From QHCE01 sp038260095 (GTDB lineage: Bacteria > Actinomycetota > Actinomycetes > Mycobacteriales > QHCE01), in the NCBI GenBank assembly GCA_038260095.1, contig JBBSOC010000034.1, positions 1 through 21,625 on the forward strand: DNA of 21,625 nucleotides, in the 5' to 3' direction. Under the pieces are notes generated by a model, which ran no database searches, was not told where the DNA came from, and was given only the letters and a program-made list of their open reading frames with translations. This document shows positions 1 through 7,017 of the stretch, one piece after another. Numbering within the stretch: the first letter of the stretch is position 1; each line of letters starts with the position of its first letter. The position numbers were made by a program, and so were the translations under genes.

Positions 1-1
1 G

Positions 2-70
2 GGCTCGCACACGGCGCTCCAACTCCTCGCGTTCTTCCCGGTTCAACACCAACGGTTCCACAGTCCACAC
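2..70 (-). mobile_element. IS630-like transposase, N-terminal fragment cut by window edge
   Basis: Reading the minus strand from GTG at 70 (or GTG at 61) gives about 23 residues, including EPLVLNREEREELERRVRA. This acidic/arginine-rich opening resembles the N-terminus of IS630-family DDE transposases, which often begin with a 'L-x-L-x-x-E-E-R-x-x-L-E' segment before the helix-turn-helix. The frame is closed by a TGA upstream at about 106, so the start lies at one of the two GTG codons. The gene continues beyond position 1, so intactness cannot be judged and no terminal inverted repeat could be confirmed. The family assignment rests on one short N-terminal motif. Confidence 0.5.
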
Positions 71-158
71 CTTCGACCTCCACAGCCACAGATGCAGACC
101 AGTTCACCATATTCAAGGAACTAATGCGTGGAACCACTAGGCAGCCTGGATATAACAA

Positions 159-180
159 GACGGCCCCCGAAGGGGCCGTC
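159..180. terminator. GC-rich stem-loop with CGAA tetraloop
   Basis: GACGGCCCC (159-167) and GGGGCCGTC (172-180) form a perfect 9-bp stem around a CGAA loop. On the minus strand the stem is followed by TTGTTAT, a weak U-rich tail, so it could end minus-strand transcription, or it could mark the outside of the IS at the left edge. It lies in the gene-free stretch 71-381, which also holds a smaller GCCGG/CCGGC repeat (183-198) and the stem-loop at 276-309. Confidence 0.5.
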
Positions 181-275
181 GGGCCGGTACAAGCCGGCGG
201 GGTACTAAATAAGCGTACATCAATGCTGCGGAAGTAACGAGGTGGGCAGCAGGTATAACCGTGCATATTGAGCTT

Positions 276-309
276 CTGCCGATCGGATCCGCTGTGGATC
301 CGATCGCAG
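276..309. repeat. Long inverted repeat, 14-bp stem with one bulge
   Basis: CTGCCGATCGGATCC (276-290) pairs with GGATCCGATCGCAG (296-309) around a GCTGT loop; the only flaw is one extra C. No U-tract follows on either strand. It sits about 70 nt upstream of the small membrane-protein gene, so it may be an operator, an upstream terminator of unusual type, or part of a mobile-element end. Confidence 0.6.
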
Positions 310-381
310 GCTGTGGATTACGCCATAGCACCTTGTTGAGCCATTAGTCTCAAGGTAAGCATCATTTGGGGGAGATGAAAT

Positions 382-699
382 ATGAGCGGCTATTCGACTA
401 CCTATGCCCCGCGTAAAACTAGTCACCTGTTTCACCTGGTAATGACGTTGTTGACAGGTGGGTTGTGGGGTTTCATCTGGATCATAGCTGCAGTGAACGC
501 GATGAGGGCCCGAAAAGTGACCACCGTTCACTACAGCCAGCCGCTGCCGCAGATATATGTGATGCCACAGCTGCCTTACGCAGTGTATCTAAATAGTACT
601 TACTACCCGTTACCCAGCGAGCTAGAAGCGCACCGCTACGTCGGCGTGCACGGCGGAACTGTTGTTCTCTACACGCAGGGGCAATGGATGCAAGCTTGA
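382..699 (+). CDS. Small membrane protein of unknown function
   Basis: This encodes 105 residues starting at ATG 382, with GGGGGAG about 7 nt upstream as a good ribosome binding site. Residues 14-41 form one long hydrophobic stretch (HLFHLVMTLLTGGLWGFIWI and onwards) flanked by Lys/Arg, so the protein probably has one membrane helix or a short hairpin. The rest is a soluble tail rich in Tyr, Pro and His. Similar KTSH-x-FH-L-x-MTLLTGGLW segments occur in small membrane proteins of actinobacteria and their phages; that is remembered resemblance, not a proven family. No catalytic motif is visible. It stands alone between the stem-loop region and the convergent MarR gene. A real gene is likely; its function is unknown. 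Confidence 0.65.
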   Translation: MSGYSTTYAPRKTSHLFHLVMTLLTGGLWGFIWIIAAVNAMRARKVTTVHYSQPLPQIYVMPQLPYAVYLNSTYYPLPSELEAHRYVGVHGGTVVLYTQGQWMQA

Positions 700-731
700 C
701 CAATCGAGAGCAGGCATTCGATGACGCGATT

Positions 732-1211
732 CTAGCCGCGGGGAGGATCGCAGTCCACCTGGCGAAGCCGCTGCACCTGGGCTCGGCTGAGCTCCGTCGT
801 GCGCTGCATGTGTCGAAGCAGGAGGTTTAGTTCGGTCTCAGTATAGTCGGCGAACAATTCGGTCCATGCCTCGTTGAGGTTCTCCCAGACCTCGCTGAGG
901 CGCTGCAGGGTTTCGGGCACCGGGTGCACGAGGACTCGCCGTCGATCGTGGACGTCGCGTTGTCGAGTCACATAACCGGCGCGCTCAAGACGGTCGACGA
1001 GCCGGCTGACCGAGCCACTGGTGAGACCGGTCAGCTCCGCAATGTGGCCGGTGGTGAGCGGAGCTGGCTCGATGGTGAGCAGGCTGACACACTGCAAATC
1101 AGTAGGGTGCAGGCCGACCCGGTCGGCGACGGCCTGGTTGAACAGCACGTAGGCGGCGACATATCGCCGGGATTCAACCTCTAGTTGACGGAGCTGGTCG
1201 TCGCGCCGCAC
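732..1211 (-). CDS. MarR-family transcriptional regulator
   Basis: This encodes 159 residues, within the usual 140-170 of MarR proteins. It starts at GTG 1211 with GGAGG 4 nt upstream. The winged helix-turn-helix spans about residues 40-105: LTTGHIAELTGLTSGSVSRL is the helix-turn-helix and DVHDRRRVLV the basic wing, with the conserved D-x-R-D-x-R character. Flanking helices should form the dimer interface. A single Cys41 lies near the start of the DNA-binding domain; thiol sensing is possible but not shown. The gene is divergent from the NmrA-like gene with only 55 bp between starts, and a 19-bp palindrome lies in that gap. It therefore probably represses itself and the NmrA-like gene and responds to a small ligand or redox signal. 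Confidence 0.93.
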   Translation of the reverse strand: MRRDDQLRQLEVESRRYVAAYVLFNQAVADRVGLHPTDLQCVSLLTIEPAPLTTGHIAELTGLTSGSVSRLVDRLERAGYVTRQRDVHDRRRVLVHPVPETLQRLSEVWENLNEAWTELFADYTETELNLLLRHMQRTTELSRAQVQRLRQVDCDPPRG

Positions 1212-1227
1212 GGCGCCTCCAGATAAT

Positions 1228-1246
1228 TAGCTGCGTGACGCAGATA
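1228..1246. promoter_or_regulatory. Palindromic operator candidate for the MarR regulator
   Basis: The pattern TA-N-CTGCG-TGA-CGCAG-N-TA is a 19-bp inverted repeat midway between the two divergent start codons (1211 and 1267). On the minus strand it adjoins an A/T-rich -10-like TAATTATCT. On the plus strand it covers the -35 region of the NmrA-like gene. Position and symmetry fit a MarR dimer site controlling both genes. Confidence 0.7.
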
Positions 1247-1254
1247 GTGTGTGA

Positions 1255-1260
1255 TACGGT
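1255..1260 (+). promoter_or_regulatory. -10 box of a leaderless promoter for the NmrA-like gene
   Basis: TACGGT fits the actinobacterial TANNNT -10 consensus and ends 6 nt before GTG 1267, so transcription should begin at or next to the start codon. There is no Shine-Dalgarno sequence. The -35 region is poorly conserved and overlaps the MarR operator candidate. Confidence 0.5.
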
Positions 1261-1266
1261 CGCTGT

Positions 1267-2157
1267 GTGAAACAGCTAAATGATACCGAACGCCTCATCG
1301 CCGTTTCTGGCGCTACGGGTACACAAGGCGGCGCAACCGCCCGTGCGCTGCTACGTGGCGGCTGTGCCGTTCGCGCGCTCACCCGTCGCCCGAGCTCTCC
1401 CGCCGCGGACGAGCTGCACAGACTCGGTGCGGAGGTTGTCTATGCCGAATACATCGACCCAGCCTCGCTGCGCGCCGCGCTCGCTGACACAACCAGCCTG
1501 TTCGCCATAACCACCCCATTCGAGACCGACGTTGCTGGTGAGGTTTACCAAGGCATCGCGATGCTTGATGCCGCAGCCGCTACCGGAACCGTCGATCACA
1601 TCGTCTTTACCTCCGCCGCTAACGCCGACCGCGGCACGGGTATTCCACATTTCGATAGCAAACACCGCCTTGAGCAGCACCTTGCGACACTCGACGTGCC
1701 ATGGACCGTCATCGCCCCAGCCGCCTTCATGGACCAATACACGGAAGAATGGACGTTGCAAGGGCTGGGCAGCGGTGTTTTCGGCCGCCCCATGCCTGCT
1801 GACAAGCCGCTTGCCTTGATCCCCGCACAAGACATCGGCGCGTTTGCCGCACTCGTGCTAAGCCGCCCGGACGAGTTCGCTGGACAGCGAATTGACATTG
1901 CCTCTGACGAGCAAACTGGTGACGAGATCGCCGCCATCCTTGGTACCGCCTGCGGTCGCGAGGTAGCTTTCCAGCAGTCCCCTATCGAGTACGCCGAGGC
2001 TTACTCTTCCGATCTCGCGGCGATGTTCCGGTATTTTGCCAAGGTTGGCCTCGAAGTAGACATCGCGGGTCTGCGTCGTACATACCCCGAGGTCGGCTGG
2101 CATAGCTTGGCAGACTGGGCTCATGCCCGATCGTGGAACTTGGGCGCCGAGGGTTGA
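1267..2157 (+). CDS. NmrA-like NAD(P)-binding protein
   Basis: This encodes 296 residues, typical of atypical short-chain dehydrogenases of the NmrA/HSCARG group. The N-terminal Rossmann motif is VSGATGTQGG (residues 13-22), followed by ALLRGGCAVRALTRR, where the arginines suggest NADP(H) preference. The segments VFTSAANADRGTGIPHFDSK and APAAFMDQY fit the middle of the fold. There is no clear Tyr-x-x-x-Lys pair, as in NmrA proteins that sense the NADPH/NADP ratio rather than act as enzymes; a quinone-reductase-like activity remains possible. The GTG start at 1267 is supported by the -10 box 6 nt upstream and the absence of a ribosome binding site, which implies a leaderless message. It is divergent from the MarR gene, so MarR-controlled redox or electrophile response is the likely context. 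Confidence 0.85.
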   Translation: MKQLNDTERLIAVSGATGTQGGATARALLRGGCAVRALTRRPSSPAADELHRLGAEVVYAEYIDPASLRAALADTTSLFAITTPFETDVAGEVYQGIAMLDAAAATGTVDHIVFTSAANADRGTGIPHFDSKHRLEQHLATLDVPWTVIAPAAFMDQYTEEWTLQGLGSGVFGRPMPADKPLALIPAQDIGAFAALVLSRPDEFAGQRIDIASDEQTGDEIAAILGTACGREVAFQQSPIEYAEAYSSDLAAMFRYFAKVGLEVDIAGLRRTYPEVGWHSLADWAHARSWNLGAEG

Positions 2158-2193
2158 GCCACAGTTCTTGAGTCAGCTTCGAAGCTCCGGACC

Positions 2194-2543
2194 TTATGGG
2201 GCGATTCGCTGTGCCGCTATGCGGTAGATGGCGTGCTCCTCGCGTAAACCGATAGCCACAACGTCGCGTGTCTTCTCATTGACTTGGCGATAGACGACAC
2301 GGAACCGCAGCGGCCGCTGGTCAGCTATGTCGAATTTCACTCGAGCGAGACCAGTGAGGTCACCGCTGACGTTCCTATCACCGAGCAGCTTGCCAATCAC
2401 TCGCCCAGTGCAAGGTCATCGAGAATCGCCTCGGCCGCGTCGAGCGCGGTCGGCTCGATCGCATTTAGTTGCGCTAGGTCGGTGGCGATACCCAGACCGA
2501 AAGTGAGTGCGTATTGAGAGGTCGGCTTCTCGCCAGCGTTCAC
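2194..2543 (-). pseudogene. RelE/ParE-like toxin split by a one-base frameshift
   Basis: Part 1 (2543-2397) starts at GTG overlapping the antitoxin stop (AAGTGA) and encodes 48 residues: a start near TSQYALTFGLGIATDLAQLN, ending DDLALGE-stop. Part 2 (2400-2194), in the -1 frame, continues with VIGKLLGDRNVSGDLTGLAR, RPLRFRVVYR and VVAIGLREEHAIYRIAAQRI. Together they read as one protein of about 116 residues, the expected size. The core R-x-R-x-VYR and GxRE-x-HA-x-YR motifs match type II toxins of the RelE/ParE superfamily. The junction reads GAGTGATT; adding one G (GAGGTGATT) would restore the frame. The overlap GAGTGA could also allow coupled restart, giving two peptides. Most likely it is an inactivated toxin beside a still intact antitoxin; a sequencing error is the main alternative. 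Confidence 0.8.
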
Positions 2544-2821
2544 TTGCTTTGACCGGTACGGAGCTGGTCAAAGACCCCGTTGATCTCGGTGCGGGTTAGC
2601 CGTCTGCCGTCGTCACCCGCGAGGCGATGGTGGGCGAGCCCGATATCGAGCTCATCTTCGACCTGCTCAAGCAGCTTCTCCCATACGTCGACGGGTACGA
2701 TAACGCCTTGCGCTCGGCGATGTGAGCCGAAATATACTGGCTCACCTGCACCGTCGTCGAATCGCTTGGCGATTTGATGGAGAGCGTCACGGGCCTCGCC
2801 TGTGGTCACTACATTAGCCAT
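2540..2821 (-). CDS. Phd/YefM-type antitoxin
   Basis: This encodes 93 residues from ATG 2821 (MANVVTTGEARDAL...). A TTG six codons upstream is possible, but a -10 box TACGAT ends 6 nt before ATG 2821, favouring the shorter form and a leaderless transcript. The N-terminal half should make the Phd/YefM DNA-binding and dimer domain, with the typical segment RAQGVIVPVDVWEKLLEQVE. The acidic C-terminal half (DELDIGLAHHRL to the end) should wrap the toxin. The stop overlaps the toxin start (AAGTGA), the usual antitoxin-first coupling. The partner toxin is frameshifted, so this may now act only as a DNA-binding regulator or as protection against a related toxin. Confidence 0.85.
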   Translation of the reverse strand: MANVVTTGEARDALHQIAKRFDDGAGEPVYFGSHRRAQGVIVPVDVWEKLLEQVEDELDIGLAHHRLAGDDGRRLTRTEINGVFDQLRTGQSK

Positions 2822-2827
2822 GCACCT

Positions 2828-2846
2828 ATCGTACGACAATTCGTAC
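2828..2846 (-). promoter_or_regulatory. Antitoxin promoter and inverted-repeat operator
   Basis: GTACGA (2831-2836) and TCGTAC (2841-2846) form an inverted repeat with a 4-nt spacer, and the left arm overlaps a TACGAT -10 box (2833-2828) read on the minus strand. Six nucleotides separate the box from ATG 2821. This fits autorepression of a toxin-antitoxin operon by the antitoxin. Confidence 0.6.
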
Positions 2847-2911
2847 TGATTCTCGAGGCTTGTCGATGTCTGTATGCGGATTCTTTAACGAGTTTTTCAG
2901 GAACGGCCGCA

Positions 2912-4015
2912 TCACGACCGAGGCGCCTCGGGACCCTGAGGGCGGTTTGCCCTTCTGGTCTCGACTGACCGCCCCATAGTTAAAGGCTTCAGTGCCCAAT
3001 GGCCGGCCAATGCTACGCCCAACTCGACCGCAGCCAGCGGAATGATCCCGAAGCTCAGCAAACCGATGCCGCTAATAACCACCGCTATGTGAATAGCAAT
3101 TCCGATAAACAGCAAACCGGTGGATATTTGCAGCCAGCGGTCGCCCTGCAGCCCGGCGAATATGGGTGTTCGCCCGCTCAGCAGGCGCCAGAGCTCGCTG
3201 AACGTGCCGGCGCACAGCAGCAGCATGGTGATTGCGACCGTTCTGACCGCGTTGCTGGGTGTAAGCCACTCGCCCCACCTCACGATCAGCGCGGTGACCA
3301 TGGTCGGAACGGCGGCAACAACAACGACGACCCACCGCGAAAGGGTCGTACTCCATGCCACATGCGCGAGTCCAGTGAGCACCTGGGCAGCGCGTCGTGG
3401 CTTCAGCTCACCGACATCGACAAGTCCGGTTAGCGCTGCATCGGGTTTGCCGGCGTCTATATTCAGTACCGCACGCATGTAGAGCGCCAAGCTATTGTCT
3501 GGCTCCAGCGCTAAGGCCTGTTGCACGGCGCCCTCTGCACCGCTGGCATCACCGAGCTGACGGTAAACCTGGGCCAGATTTAGATATCCGTCGACGATGT
3601 CTGGTGCCAACGAAATCACCTCGCGGTCAGCGATGAGTGCGCCCGAGTAGTCGCCAGATTTCCACAATACTGCGGACCGGCACGCGAACGAACTAGGTGA
3701 ATGTGGGCATAGTTCGATCACTGCATCGGCGGCATCTAACGCCTCGGAATGCCTGCCCAGCCCCGCCAGTGACAACGCACGCACACGATGCGCATACTCG
3801 GCCGAGGGTTCTTGTGAGACGGCCGCCTCAGCCGCGGCCAGGGCTTCGGCATACCGGTCCGCTTCATAGAGCACAGAAGACAACTCTGAGAGCAACTCCG
3901 CATCCTGCGGATGCTCAGCCAGCGCTTGCCGCGCGATGCGTTCGGCCTCTTCTAGACGGCCGACAGTGCGCAGGTGGCTAGCGCGCTGCACGGCTACAGC
4001 TGGCGTCGTGGTCAC
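2912..4015 (-). CDS. TPR-repeat membrane protein partnered with AAA+ ATPase
   Basis: This encodes 367 residues from GTG 4015, overlapping the AAA+ stop codon by 4 nt (GTGA), so the two are translationally coupled. Residues 5-210 read as about five to six tetratricopeptide repeats, with recurring A-x-x-x-P spacing, for example AERIARQALAEHPQDAELL and YLNLAQVYRQLGDASGAEGA. Residues 226-340 contain about four hydrophobic helices (near 228-246, 258-276, 294-316 and 319-340). The C-terminus is a short basic tail ending RPQGPEAPRS. TPR domains bind protein partners, and the helices anchor this one in the cytoplasmic membrane. With the ATPase it may form a membrane-linked remodelling or quality-control complex; that role is inferred from context only. 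A perfect CCGAGGCGCCTCGG palindrome lies within the 3' end of the coding region (2918-2931). Confidence 0.8.
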   Translation of the reverse strand: MTTTPAVAVQRASHLRTVGRLEEAERIARQALAEHPQDAELLSELSSVLYEADRYAEALAAAEAAVSQEPSAEYAHRVRALSLAGLGRHSEALDAADAVIELCPHSPSSFACRSAVLWKSGDYSGALIADREVISLAPDIVDGYLNLAQVYRQLGDASGAEGAVQQALALEPDNSLALYMRAVLNIDAGKPDAALTGLVDVGELKPRRAAQVLTGLAHVAWSTTLSRWVVVVVAAVPTMVTALIVRWGEWLTPSNAVRTVAITMLLLCAGTFSELWRLLSGRTPIFAGLQGDRWLQISTGLLFIGIAIHIAVVISGIGLLSFGIIPLAAVELGVALAGHWALKPLTMGRSVETRRANRPQGPEAPRS

Positions 4016-5211
4016 TTTTTGCTGGCCTTGAAGTACTTGAGTAGGTCGTCATAGCTGCCATCGGAGTTGGCGAACATGGCCACATTGCGTGCGGTGGTGA
4101 ACCACGGGCCCGTACTGGGCTTGACCTCGCGGAGCACCGTGGTGAAGTCCGGCATACCGATCGGCCGTACTGTCCCCGTGCGGATCGAATCGGCCATCGC
4201 CTGCTCAGTGGCCGATTCGCACAGGTGCGCCAGATCGGCCCCGGAAAAGTTCTCGGTGGCGCGCACCAAGGCGTCTAGGTTGATGCCGGCCAGCGGGCGA
4301 TCCTTCAGGTGGTACCGGAGGATCACTTCCCGGGCCGGCGGGTCGGGCGGTAGGACCAGCAGCATCCGGTCGAAGCGTCCCGGTCGCCGCAGCGCCACGT
4401 CGACATCCCACGGATGATTGGTCGCGGCGAGAGTAAAAACGCCTTCGTTGTTGTTGCCGACCGAGTCGAGCTCGTTGAGTAGCTGATTCACTGTGTTGCG
4501 CATACCGCTGGAGTTGCGCAGCTGCGAGCGTTTCTGTCCGAGCGCGTCCATTTCGTCGAAGAACAACACGCATGGGGCGTTGCGGCGAGCCGCGGCAAAA
4601 ATTTCCTTGAGGTTGCGTTCGCTGTTGCCGATCCACATGTCCAGCACGTCAGCTATCCCGATGGCGTAGAAGCTGGCGCCCAGTTCTCCGGCCACCGCTC
4701 TGGCGATGAACGTTTTCCCGCATCCAGGGGGGCCGTAGAGCAGGAGCCCGCCACGGACGCTTTTACCGAACGCTTTGGCCAGCTCCGGGTTGCGCAACGG
4801 CCCCAGCAAGGCCAGCTCCAGCCGTTGCTTGACTTCGGCCATGCCACCGACATCGGCTAGCCGGAGCGTGGGACGTTCGGCGCCTTCGATCACCGGGTCG
4901 GGCTCAAAGTCCTGCACAAACGCCGGCTCGATCAGGTGGGATACCTCGCTCTCGGCGGCGGACCAGTCGAAGTTCTGCTTACCGGTCTTTGGCTTAGCTG
5001 GTTCCGCTAAGGCTGCGCTGATCTGCTGCAGTAGCGTAACGGCCTGGCTGTTTCCAGGATCGCGACCCAACGCGGCCGTGCAGTGTTCGAGCGCCTCGCT
5101 GTGGTGATCACAGCTTGCCAGAGCGGCCGCCAGTCGCAACCGGAGATCCACCGAGTCCGGTTCGGCGCCCACGGCTGTACGCAGTGTTCGGAGTTCGGCG
5201 TCGTCACTCAT
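4012..5211 (-). CDS. AAA+ ATPase of the CDC48/FtsH type with TPR-like N-terminus
   Basis: This encodes 399 residues from ATG 5211. An upstream in-frame ATG at 5238 exists, but AGGAGA (about 11 nt upstream of 5211) lies inside that extension, so the shorter start is preferred. Residues 1-70 form helical TPR-like repeats. The AAA+ core has Walker A GPPGCGKT (160-167), Walker B LFFDEMD (216-222), sensor 1 ATN (263-265), arginine-finger region RRPGRFDR (275-282) and the sensor-2 region FSGADLAHLCE. All ATPase residues look intact. The motifs match the classical AAA clade (CDC48, FtsH, katanin). There is no zinc-protease domain and no second AAA domain, so it is neither FtsH nor full CDC48. It is the first gene of a two-gene operon with the TPR membrane protein. 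A remodelling or unfoldase role is likely; the substrate is unknown. Confidence 0.9.
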   Translation of the reverse strand: MSDDAELRTLRTAVGAEPDSVDLRLRLAAALASCDHHSEALEHCTAALGRDPGNSQAVTLLQQISAALAEPAKPKTGKQNFDWSAAESEVSHLIEPAFVQDFEPDPVIEGAERPTLRLADVGGMAEVKQRLELALLGPLRNPELAKAFGKSVRGGLLLYGPPGCGKTFIARAVAGELGASFYAIGIADVLDMWIGNSERNLKEIFAAARRNAPCVLFFDEMDALGQKRSQLRNSSGMRNTVNQLLNELDSVGNNNEGVFTLAATNHPWDVDVALRRPGRFDRMLLVLPPDPPAREVILRYHLKDRPLAGINLDALVRATENFSGADLAHLCESATEQAMADSIRTGTVRPIGMPDFTTVLREVKPSTGPWFTTARNVAMFANSDGSYDDLLKYFKASKK

Positions 5212-5233
5212 GAGCTTTGTGTCTCCTATGTTG

Positions 5234-5239
5234 ATCATA
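5234..5239 (-). promoter_or_regulatory. -10 box for the AAA+/TPR operon
   Basis: On the minus strand TATGAT lies 22 nt before ATG 5211, with AGGAGA between them. The region 5231-5257 also carries three TTGATC units (ttgatcatattgatcggctt and a third), which could be a regulator site in the gap shared with tag. The -35 is not obvious. Confidence 0.45.
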
Positions 5240-5290
5240 TTGATCGGCTTTTGATCGGCCTTGCGGTGCCCGCGTGAACGTTGCTCGTCG

Positions 5291-5296
5291 TACAGT
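5291..5296 (+). promoter_or_regulatory. -10 box of a leaderless tag promoter
   Basis: TACAGT fits TANNNT and ends 7 nt before ATG 5304. No ribosome binding site precedes that ATG. Confidence 0.45.
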
Positions 5297-5303
5297 TTCC
5301 ATC

Positions 5304-5876
5304 ATGCCAACCCGCTGCGCCTGGATAGAACCGGGAAATGCACTTTACGAGCGCTACCACGACACCGAATGGGGTACCCCGGTCTACGACGATCGGGTGC
5401 TCTTTGAGTTTTTGGTGCTAGAAAGCGCGCAGGCCGGTCTCTCGTGGCTCACGATTCTGCGTAAACGAGCCGGCTACCGCGCGGCGTTCGCTGATTTCGA
5501 TCCCGCGGCCGTCGCCGCATACACTGAGGCCGATATCGCCAGGTTGTTGCAAGACAGCGGTATTGTTCGCAATCGGCAAAAGATCCGTGCCGCTGTCACC
5601 AACGCTCGTCAGTTCCTGGCCGTGCAGCAAGAGTTCGGCTCGTTCAGCGCCTACCAGTGGCAGTTCATCGGCGGTTCCCCTGTTGTCAACACGTGGAGTC
5701 GCACCGAAGAGGTGCCGGCCACATCCGATCAAGCGCATGAGTTCAGCAAGGATCTCAAGCGCCGAGGCTTTGGTTTTTTAGGTCCAACGATCTGTTACGC
5801 CCACATGCAGGCCTGTGGAATGGTCAACGACCACACCGTGGATTGTTTCCGGTATGCCCAGGTCGGGAAGCGGTGA
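5304..5876 (+). CDS. tag: DNA-3-methyladenine glycosylase I
   Basis: This encodes 190 residues (E. coli Tag is 187). The enzyme removes 3-methyladenine from alkylated DNA, starting base-excision repair. The start MPTRCAWIEP fits the family and the -10 box 7 nt upstream; an ATG ten codons earlier (5274) is less likely. The zinc-ligand pattern of Tag is present: Cys5 and His19 (YHDTEWG) near the N-terminus, and His177 and Cys181 (NDHTVDC) near the C-terminus. The segment FEFLVLESAQAGLSWLTILRKR is the hallmark of the family and includes the conserved catalytic-pocket Glu. HMQACGMVNDH also matches. The stop overlaps a possible GTG start of the next gene. It is divergent from the AAA+/TPR operon. 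Confidence 0.95.
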   Translation: MPTRCAWIEPGNALYERYHDTEWGTPVYDDRVLFEFLVLESAQAGLSWLTILRKRAGYRAAFADFDPAAVAAYTEADIARLLQDSGIVRNRQKIRAAVTNARQFLAVQQEFGSFSAYQWQFIGGSPVVNTWSRTEEVPATSDQAHEFSKDLKRRGFGFLGPTICYAHMQACGMVNDHTVDCFRYAQVGKR

Positions 5877-6508
5877 GGGCCGGCCCGCGGAAGGCCAGCG
5901 GAGCTACCACTCACACCTCAACGATGGGGTCTACGTCCGATTGGACGCTACTACCGGCTGTCGCGGCGCCAGTGTTGCTGATCGGCGGATGGACCCTCGC
6001 GGCCGGGATCCGGCCGGGCAGCTTCAACCAAGTGACCGACACCATCAGCGCCCTTGCCGCTAGTGGCGGACCGAATCGCTGGCTTATGACGGCGGCGCTC
6101 GCCGTGGTCGGTGTCTGCTATCTACTCACAGCGTGGGGTTTGCGGGAAGCCGCGGCATTGGGCCGGTTATTGCTCGCTGCCGGTGGTGTGGCTACCTGCG
6201 CCGTCGCCGCTATTCCACTGCCGGCCGTTGGTCCGTCCGCGGCGCACTCCGGTGTGGCCAGCGGAGCGTTCCTGGCACTAGCCTTCTGGCCGTTGTTTGC
6301 CAGGCGAGCCGATACTGAGTCGTGGGGGCTGCGGCCGGCGGTGTGCATTACGGCAGCCGCACTGCTTTTCGGGCTGCTGGTCTGGTTCGCTGTTTCGCTC
6401 AATACCGGCACTTATATCGGCCTGGCTGAGCGAGTCGCCGCCGGAGCTCAGGCTGCCTGGCCCGCTGTGGTGACATACACCTGCCGTCGTAGGCAACGCT
6501 GCCGCTGA
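5873..6508 (+). CDS. DUF998-like integral membrane protein
   Basis: With GTG 5873, which overlaps the tag stop by 4 nt, the protein has 211 residues; with ATG 5924 (MGSTSDWTLL) it has 194, closer to a bare DUF998 domain. Neither start has a strong ribosome binding site, so coupling to tag favours the first. About six hydrophobic helices follow: LLPAVAAPVLLIGGWTLAAG, a segment around LMTAALAVVGVCYLL, LLLAAGGVATCAVAAIPLP, SGAFLALAFWPLF, ITAAALLFGLLVWFAV, and a weaker last one. The first loop has DTISALAASGGPNRWLM, a typical DUF998 feature. The function of DUF998 is unknown. It converges on the SRPBCC gene, with stop codons one base apart. Confidence 0.75.
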   Translation: MRAGPRKASGATTHTSTMGSTSDWTLLPAVAAPVLLIGGWTLAAGIRPGSFNQVTDTISALAASGGPNRWLMTAALAVVGVCYLLTAWGLREAAALGRLLLAAGGVATCAVAAIPLPAVGPSAAHSGVASGAFLALAFWPLFARRADTESWGLRPAVCITAAALLFGLLVWFAVSLNTGTYIGLAERVAAGAQAAWPAVVTYTCRRRQRCR

Positions 6509-6509
6509 T

Positions 6510-6947
6510 TCAACGCGGCAACCCGGCAACTTCTCGCGTGATGCCCTCAACAGTTTCGCCAGCCAGTTTCTCGAACACCCGCTTGAAGAATGGGTCGGCG
6601 AGCTTCGCGATCCCGTGGAACACGATGTGGGCGTGATAGGTGACTGAAGTGCTTTCGCCGATAGCCCTGAGTGTGATGTCGTCGGTGGAGGTCGCCGTTT
6701 TGTTCTTTCCGACGAATGTCAGCCGCTGCGGCTCAAGCCTGACCAGCCGATAGGCCAGCTCAGTCTTTCTGCCCCTGAGCTCGGAGACGTTGTGCCAGTT
6801 GGAGCCGACCCGAATGGGCCCCTCGTCGATCCGGGTGCACGACACCGTGCCGGGATCCCAGTCTTGCGCGCGGGTGAAATCCTTGAGGTAGTCGCGCACC
6901 ACATCGAGCGGTTGGTTCACGGTGAAGGTGCGTTGCACATCGACCAC
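6510..6947 (-). CDS. SRPBCC-fold (polyketide cyclase/START-like) protein
   Basis: This encodes 145 residues starting at GTG 6947, with AGGAG 5 nt upstream. The opening VQRTFTVNQPLDVVRDYLKD and the closing amphipathic helix LADPFFKRVFEKLAGETVEG are typical of the SRPBCC helix-grip fold, which holds hydrophobic ligands between a curved sheet and a long C-terminal helix. Many actinobacterial members of this size are annotated as polyketide cyclase/dehydratase-like or Coq10-like; no catalytic residues can be assigned. It is divergent from ychF with 150 bp between starts. The ligand is unknown, and no biosynthetic cluster is adjacent. Confidence 0.88.
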   Translation of the reverse strand: MVDVQRTFTVNQPLDVVRDYLKDFTRAQDWDPGTVSCTRIDEGPIRVGSNWHNVSELRGRKTELAYRLVRLEPQRLTFVGKNKTATSTDDITLRAIGESTSVTYHAHIVFHGIAKLADPFFKRVFEKLAGETVEGITREVAGLPR

Positions 6948-7017
6948 AGCAGCTCCTCATATCGGTTCTTGAATGTTTCCATAAATAGCCAGCGAGAGTG
7001 TTCGGTGTAGGTGGCTT

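Noticed and set aside
4012..5211. AAA+ protein as FtsH or as EccA of a type VII secretion system
   Set aside because: It lacks the HExxH protease domain and N-terminal membrane helices of FtsH, its ATPase is of the classical AAA type rather than the CbxX/CfqX type, and no ESX genes lie nearby.
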